Made by a program: the position numbers and the translations under genes
Notes under the pieces: generated by a model
Databases searched by the model: none
What the model saw: only the letters and a program-made list of their open reading frames with translations
Told to the model about the DNA's origin: nothing
In this document: piece after piece, positions 31,817 to 34,545 of the stretch
Layout: each line of letters begins with the position of its first letter
Position numbering within the stretch: the stretch's first letter is position 1
DNA from: JANYCG01 sp031392945
GTDB lineage: Bacteria > Pseudomonadota > Gammaproteobacteria > Burkholderiales > Burkholderiaceae_C
Length of the DNA: 34,545 bases
Direction of reading: 5' to 3'
NCBI GenBank assembly: GCA_031392945.1
Contig: JANMVT010000035.1
Span: 1-34,545, forward strand

Positions 31817-34545
31817 ATGACCAACCTGTCCGCCGATTACAAAGCCCTGGCCAATTACCGCCCGGTGAACAAGGTGCGTTTCGTCACGGCGGCCAGCCTG
31901 TTTGACGGGCACGACGCGGCCATCAACATCATGCGCCGCATCCTGCAGGGCATGGGCGCCGAAGTGATCCACCTGGGGCACAACCGCAGTGTGGACGAGG
32001 TGGTGACGGCGGCCTTGCAGGAAGACGCGCAGGGCATCGCCATCAGTTCCTACCAGGGCGGGCATGTGGAGTATTTCAAGTACATGGTGGATTTGCTCAA
32101 GAGCCGCGGCGGCGCCCACATCCAGGTGTTTGGCGGCGGGGGCGGCGTCATCGTGCCGCCTGAAATCCGCGAGTTGCAGGCCTACGGCGTGGCGCGGATT
32201 TTCAGCCCCGAGGACGGCCAGAAAATGGGCCTGCAAGGCATGATCGGCGAAATGGTGATGCGTTGCGACAAGGATCTGAACGACTATGCGCCCAAGGACA
32301 TCGCGGCGATCCAGGGCCATTCCGAGGCCAATTGGCGCGCATTGGCCCAGTTGATCACCGCCATCGAAGGTTCCCGGGTAAAAGAGCCTCTGACCCTCGC
32401 CATCCGCGCGCAAGCAGCTACCAAAAAAGTAGCGGTCGTCGGTATCACCGGCACCGGCGGTGCAGGCAAGTCGTCGCTGACGGACGAGTTGATCCGCCGT
32501 TTGCGCCTGGACCAGAACGACAGTCTGCGCGTCGCGGTCATTTCCATCGACCCGTCGCGGCGCAAGAGCGGAGGCGCGCTATTGGGCGACCGCATCCGCA
32601 TGAACGCCATCAGTCCGTGGGCCCCCACGCTTGCCGCTTCGCGTGCTGTACTGCCCCCCGAGGGGGCCGTCGCCGACTTGGGGCGGCCCGGCGCCGGCGG
32701 GGCTGACTCTGGCCAACGTGTTTTCATGCGTTCGCTCGCCACGCGCGACTTCGGCTCCGAGATCAGCCAGGCCTTGCCCGATGTGATCGCCGCCTGCAAG
32801 GCGGCCGGTTTTGACTTGATCGTGGTCGAGACTTCGGGCATCGGCCAGGGCGACGCGGCCATCGTGCCCTTGGTCGATGTGCCTTTGTACGTGATGACGC
32901 CAGAATTCGGCGCTGCCAGCCAGCTCGAAAAAATCGACATGCTGGACTTTGCCGAGTTCGTGGCCATCAACAAGTTCGACCGAAAGGGCTCGCTCGACGC
33001 CTTGCGTGATGTCGCCAAACAGGTGCAGCGCAACAAGGAGGCCTGGACCACGCCGGCCGACCAGATGCCGGTGTTCGGCACCATGGCCGCGCGCTTCAAC
33101 GACGACGGTGTGACGGCCCTGTACCAGGCGATGAAGCCACGATTGGCTGCGCTGGGCGTCAAGCTCGATCAGGGCAAATCCAAAGCCCTGCTGCCCGTGG
33201 TCAACGTGCGCCACAGTACCAACCAGACGCCCGTGGTGCCCGCCGCCCGCACGCGCTACCTGGCTGAGATCAGCGACACGGTGCGCGGCTACAAACGCCG
33301 CGCGCGCGCGCAGTCGAGTCTGGCGCGCGAGTTGCAGCAACTGCGGGCGACGGCCGGCATGTTGCAAACAGACAAGCCCGAGCGGCATCGCGCGGTGGAA
33401 GCCGTGAACGACATCGCCGCGCAACGCGACACCCTGCTGGGCGCGGCCGAGCGCAAACTGCTGGCCCAATGGCCCGCCATGCAGCAGGCCTACGCGGGTG
33501 ACGAATACGTCGTCAAAATCCGCGATAAGGAAATCCGCACGGCGCTCACCACCAAGTCTTTAAGCGGCACCACCATCCGCAAGGTGGCCTTGCCGCAATA
33601 CGAAGACCACGGCGAGATTCTGAAGTGGCTGATGCTGGACAACGTGCCCGGCAGCTACCCCTACACCGCGGGCACCTTCGCCTTCAAACGCGAAAACGAA
33701 GACCCGACGCGCATGTTCGCCGGCGAAGGCGACGCCTTCAAGACCAATGCCCGCTTCAAGCTGCTCAGCAGCGGCATGGACGCCAAGCGCCTGTCCACCG
33801 CGTTCGACTCGGTCACGCTGTACGGCAACGACCCCGACCCCCGTCCGGACATTTACGGCAAAGTCGGCAACTCCGGCGTTTCCATCGCCACGCTGGACGA
33901 CATGAAGGTGCTTTATGGCGGCTTTGACCTGTGCAGCCCGACCACCAGCGTCAGCATGACCATCAACGGCCCTGCGCCCAGCATTCTGGCGATGTTCATG
34001 AACACCGCCATCGACCAGAATCTGGAGAAGTTCAAGCTCGACAACCAACGCGAGCCGACTGACACCGAAGCCCAGAAGATCAAGGAATGGGTGATGGAGA
34101 ACGTGCGCGGCACGGTGCAGGCCGACATCCTGAAAGAAGACCAGGGCCAGAACACCTGCATCTTCTCGACCGAATTCAGCCTGAAAGTGATGGGCGACAT
34201 TGCGCAGTTTTTTGTGCACAACCGGGTGCGCAATTTCTACAGCGTGAGCATCAGCGGCTACCACATTGCCGAGGCCGGGGCCAACCCGATTTCGCAACTG
34301 GCCTTCACCCTCTCCAATGGCTTCACGTTTGTTGAAGCTTACCTTGCGCGCGGCATGCACATTGACGACTTCGCGCCCAATCTGAGCTTTTTCTTCAGCA
34401 ACGGCATGGATCCCGAATACACCGTGATGGGCCGCGTGGCGCGCCGCATCTGGGCCGTGGCCATGAAGGAAAAATATGGCGCCAACGAGCGCAGCCAGAA
34501 GCTCAAATACCACATCCAGACCAGCGGCCGCAGCCTGCACGCGCA
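31817..34545 (+). CDS. icmF: Fused isobutyryl-CoA mutase IcmF (partial, runs off the window)
   Basis: IcmF interconverts isobutyryl-CoA and n-butyryl-CoA using adenosylcobalamin, linking valine-derived units to butyrate metabolism. The order is a B12-binding domain (FDGHDAAINIMRRI, His32 the lower axial ligand), then a MeaB-like G-protein chaperone (P-loop GITGTGGAGKSS at 209-220, SIDPSRRKSGGALLGDR, INKFD), a linker, and the mutase domain (FAFKRENEDPTRMFAGEGDA, PTTSVSMTINGPAP, STEFSLKVMGD). It is unbroken for 909 residues. It carries two repeat-derived parts: residues 200-206 from an AT-rich copy and about 269-298 from a GC-rich repeat within the G domain. The start is ATG 31817 with GGAGA eleven bases upstream. 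Confidence 0.93.
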   Translation, partial: MTNLSADYKALANYRPVNKVRFVTAASLFDGHDAAINIMRRILQGMGAEVIHLGHNRSVDEVVTAALQEDAQGIAISSYQGGHVEYFKYMVDLLKSRGGAHIQVFGGGGGVIVPPEIRELQAYGVARIFSPEDGQKMGLQGMIGEMVMRCDKDLNDYAPKDIAAIQGHSEANWRALAQLITAIEGSRVKEPLTLAIRAQAATKKVAVVGITGTGGAGKSSLTDELIRRLRLDQNDSLRVAVISIDPSRRKSGGALLGDRIRMNAISPWAPTLAASRAVLPPEGAVADLGRPGAGGADSGQRVFMRSLATRDFGSEISQALPDVIAACKAAGFDLIVVETSGIGQGDAAIVPLVDVPLYVMTPEFGAASQLEKIDMLDFAEFVAINKFDRKGSLDALRDVAKQVQRNKEAWTTPADQMPVFGTMAARFNDDGVTALYQAMKPRLAALGVKLDQGKSKALLPVVNVRHSTNQTPVVPAARTRYLAEISDTVRGYKRRARAQSSLARELQQLRATAGMLQTDKPERHRAVEAVNDIAAQRDTLLGAAERKLLAQWPAMQQAYAGDEYVVKIRDKEIRTALTTKSLSGTTIRKVALPQYEDHGEILKWLMLDNVPGSYPYTAGTFAFKRENEDPTRMFAGEGDAFKTNARFKLLSSGMDAKRLSTAFDSVTLYGNDPDPRPDIYGKVGNSGVSIATLDDMKVLYGGFDLCSPTTSVSMTINGPAPSILAMFMNTAIDQNLEKFKLDNQREPTDTEAQKIKEWVMENVRGTVQADILKEDQGQNTCIFSTEFSLKVMGDIAQFFVHNRVRNFYSVSISGYHIAEAGANPISQLAFTLSNGFTFVEAYLARGMHIDDFAPNLSFFFSNGMDPEYTVMGRVARRIWAVAMKEKYGANERSQKLKYHIQTSGRSLHA
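32416..32433 (+). repeat. AT-rich palindromic repeat, copy 9 (inside icmF)
   Basis: AGCTACCAAAAAAGTAGC, arms GCTAC/GTAGC. It is read as A-T-K-K-V-A in the icmF frame, at the join between the B12-binding part and the G domain (K203-K204-V205-A206 just before VVGITG). One other forward phase has TAG; the third is open. Confidence 0.6.
32621..32701 (+). repeat. GC-rich REP-like repeat inserted in the icmF G domain
   Basis: It contains the outer pair CCCCCACG ... TTGGGG and the central hairpin GCCCCCCGAGGGGGC (32653-32667, inner arms CCCCC/GGGGG), then CGGCCCGGCG. Comamonadaceae genomes carry many intergenic copies of this type, as I recall. Here it is translated in frame as a Pro/Ala/Gly-rich stretch (LPPEGAVADLGRPGAGG) between NAI and RVFMRSLATR, where the family has a short loop. 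Confidence 0.7.

Noticed and set aside
33560..34540. A 326-codon open frame on the minus strand opposite icmF
   Set aside because: It is antisense to the conserved mutase domain. GC-rich third positions create such frames, and its composition (Ala, His, Gly and Val) is typical of a shadow.

Overview
This window looks like chromosomal DNA of a Comamonadaceae beta-proteobacterium (Rhodoferax/Polaromonas-like; genus not certain). The grounds are GC-rich coding sequence, the order surE-pcm-nlpD-rpoS, a fused isobutyryl-CoA mutase, an aerobic 2-aminobenzoyl-CoA gene set, and two short repeat types that I associate from memory with this family. No phage, IS element, CRISPR array or rRNA operon is visible. 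There is one tRNA gene (Ser, GCT), and no gene-free stretch exceeds 300 bases.

Layout. 1-4.4 kb: end of cysS, alkA-type glycosylase, accA, tilS, lysC and tRNA-Ser, closed by a terminator. 4.5-5.8 kb (minus): quinone oxidoreductase and a small unknown protein. 5.9-11 kb (plus): surE, pcm, nlpD, rpoS, rlmD. 11.2-14.5 kb: a paired DUF1800/DUF1501 exported-protein locus. 14.5-15.8 kb: a BI-1/YccA membrane protein and a GlcG/HbpS-like protein. 15.9-20.8 kb (minus): an iron-uptake operon (TonB-dependent siderophore receptor, PiuC/YbiX hydroxylase, tonB, exbB, exbD) behind a clear Fur box. 21-26.7 kb (plus): FAD monooxygenase/Old Yellow Enzyme fusion, a broken regulator-like remnant, crotonase, 2-aminobenzoate-CoA ligase and a RidA-like protein, forming an anthranilate-CoA (or salicylyl-CoA) catabolic set. 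26.7-31.7 kb: FecR-domain protein, lipoprotein aminopeptidase, PHA-granule-associated protein, truncated CaiB/BaiF CoA-transferase, an unknown gene, acyl-CoA-binding protein and a wax ester synthase/DGAT. 31.7 kb to the end: a perfect 22-bp palindromic operator and icmF, which runs off the window.

The signal not explained by genes is a family of at least nine copies of an AT-rich, ~20-27 bp imperfect palindrome (core TTAGCTACT-N5-ATAGCA). Four copies are intergenic, next to or just after stop codons. Five lie inside or at the start of coding sequences (alkA, tilS, rlmD, the aminopeptidase, icmF), and all five are read in the same phase, giving a peptide like (L/S/A)-A-(T/S)-K-x-(I/V)-A. In four of the five, both other forward phases carry a stop codon. 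icmF also carries a second, GC-rich REP-like repeat that adds about 30 residues in frame inside its G-protein chaperone domain. Together they suggest repeat units that repeatedly became protein sequence, comparable in principle to Rickettsia palindromic elements.
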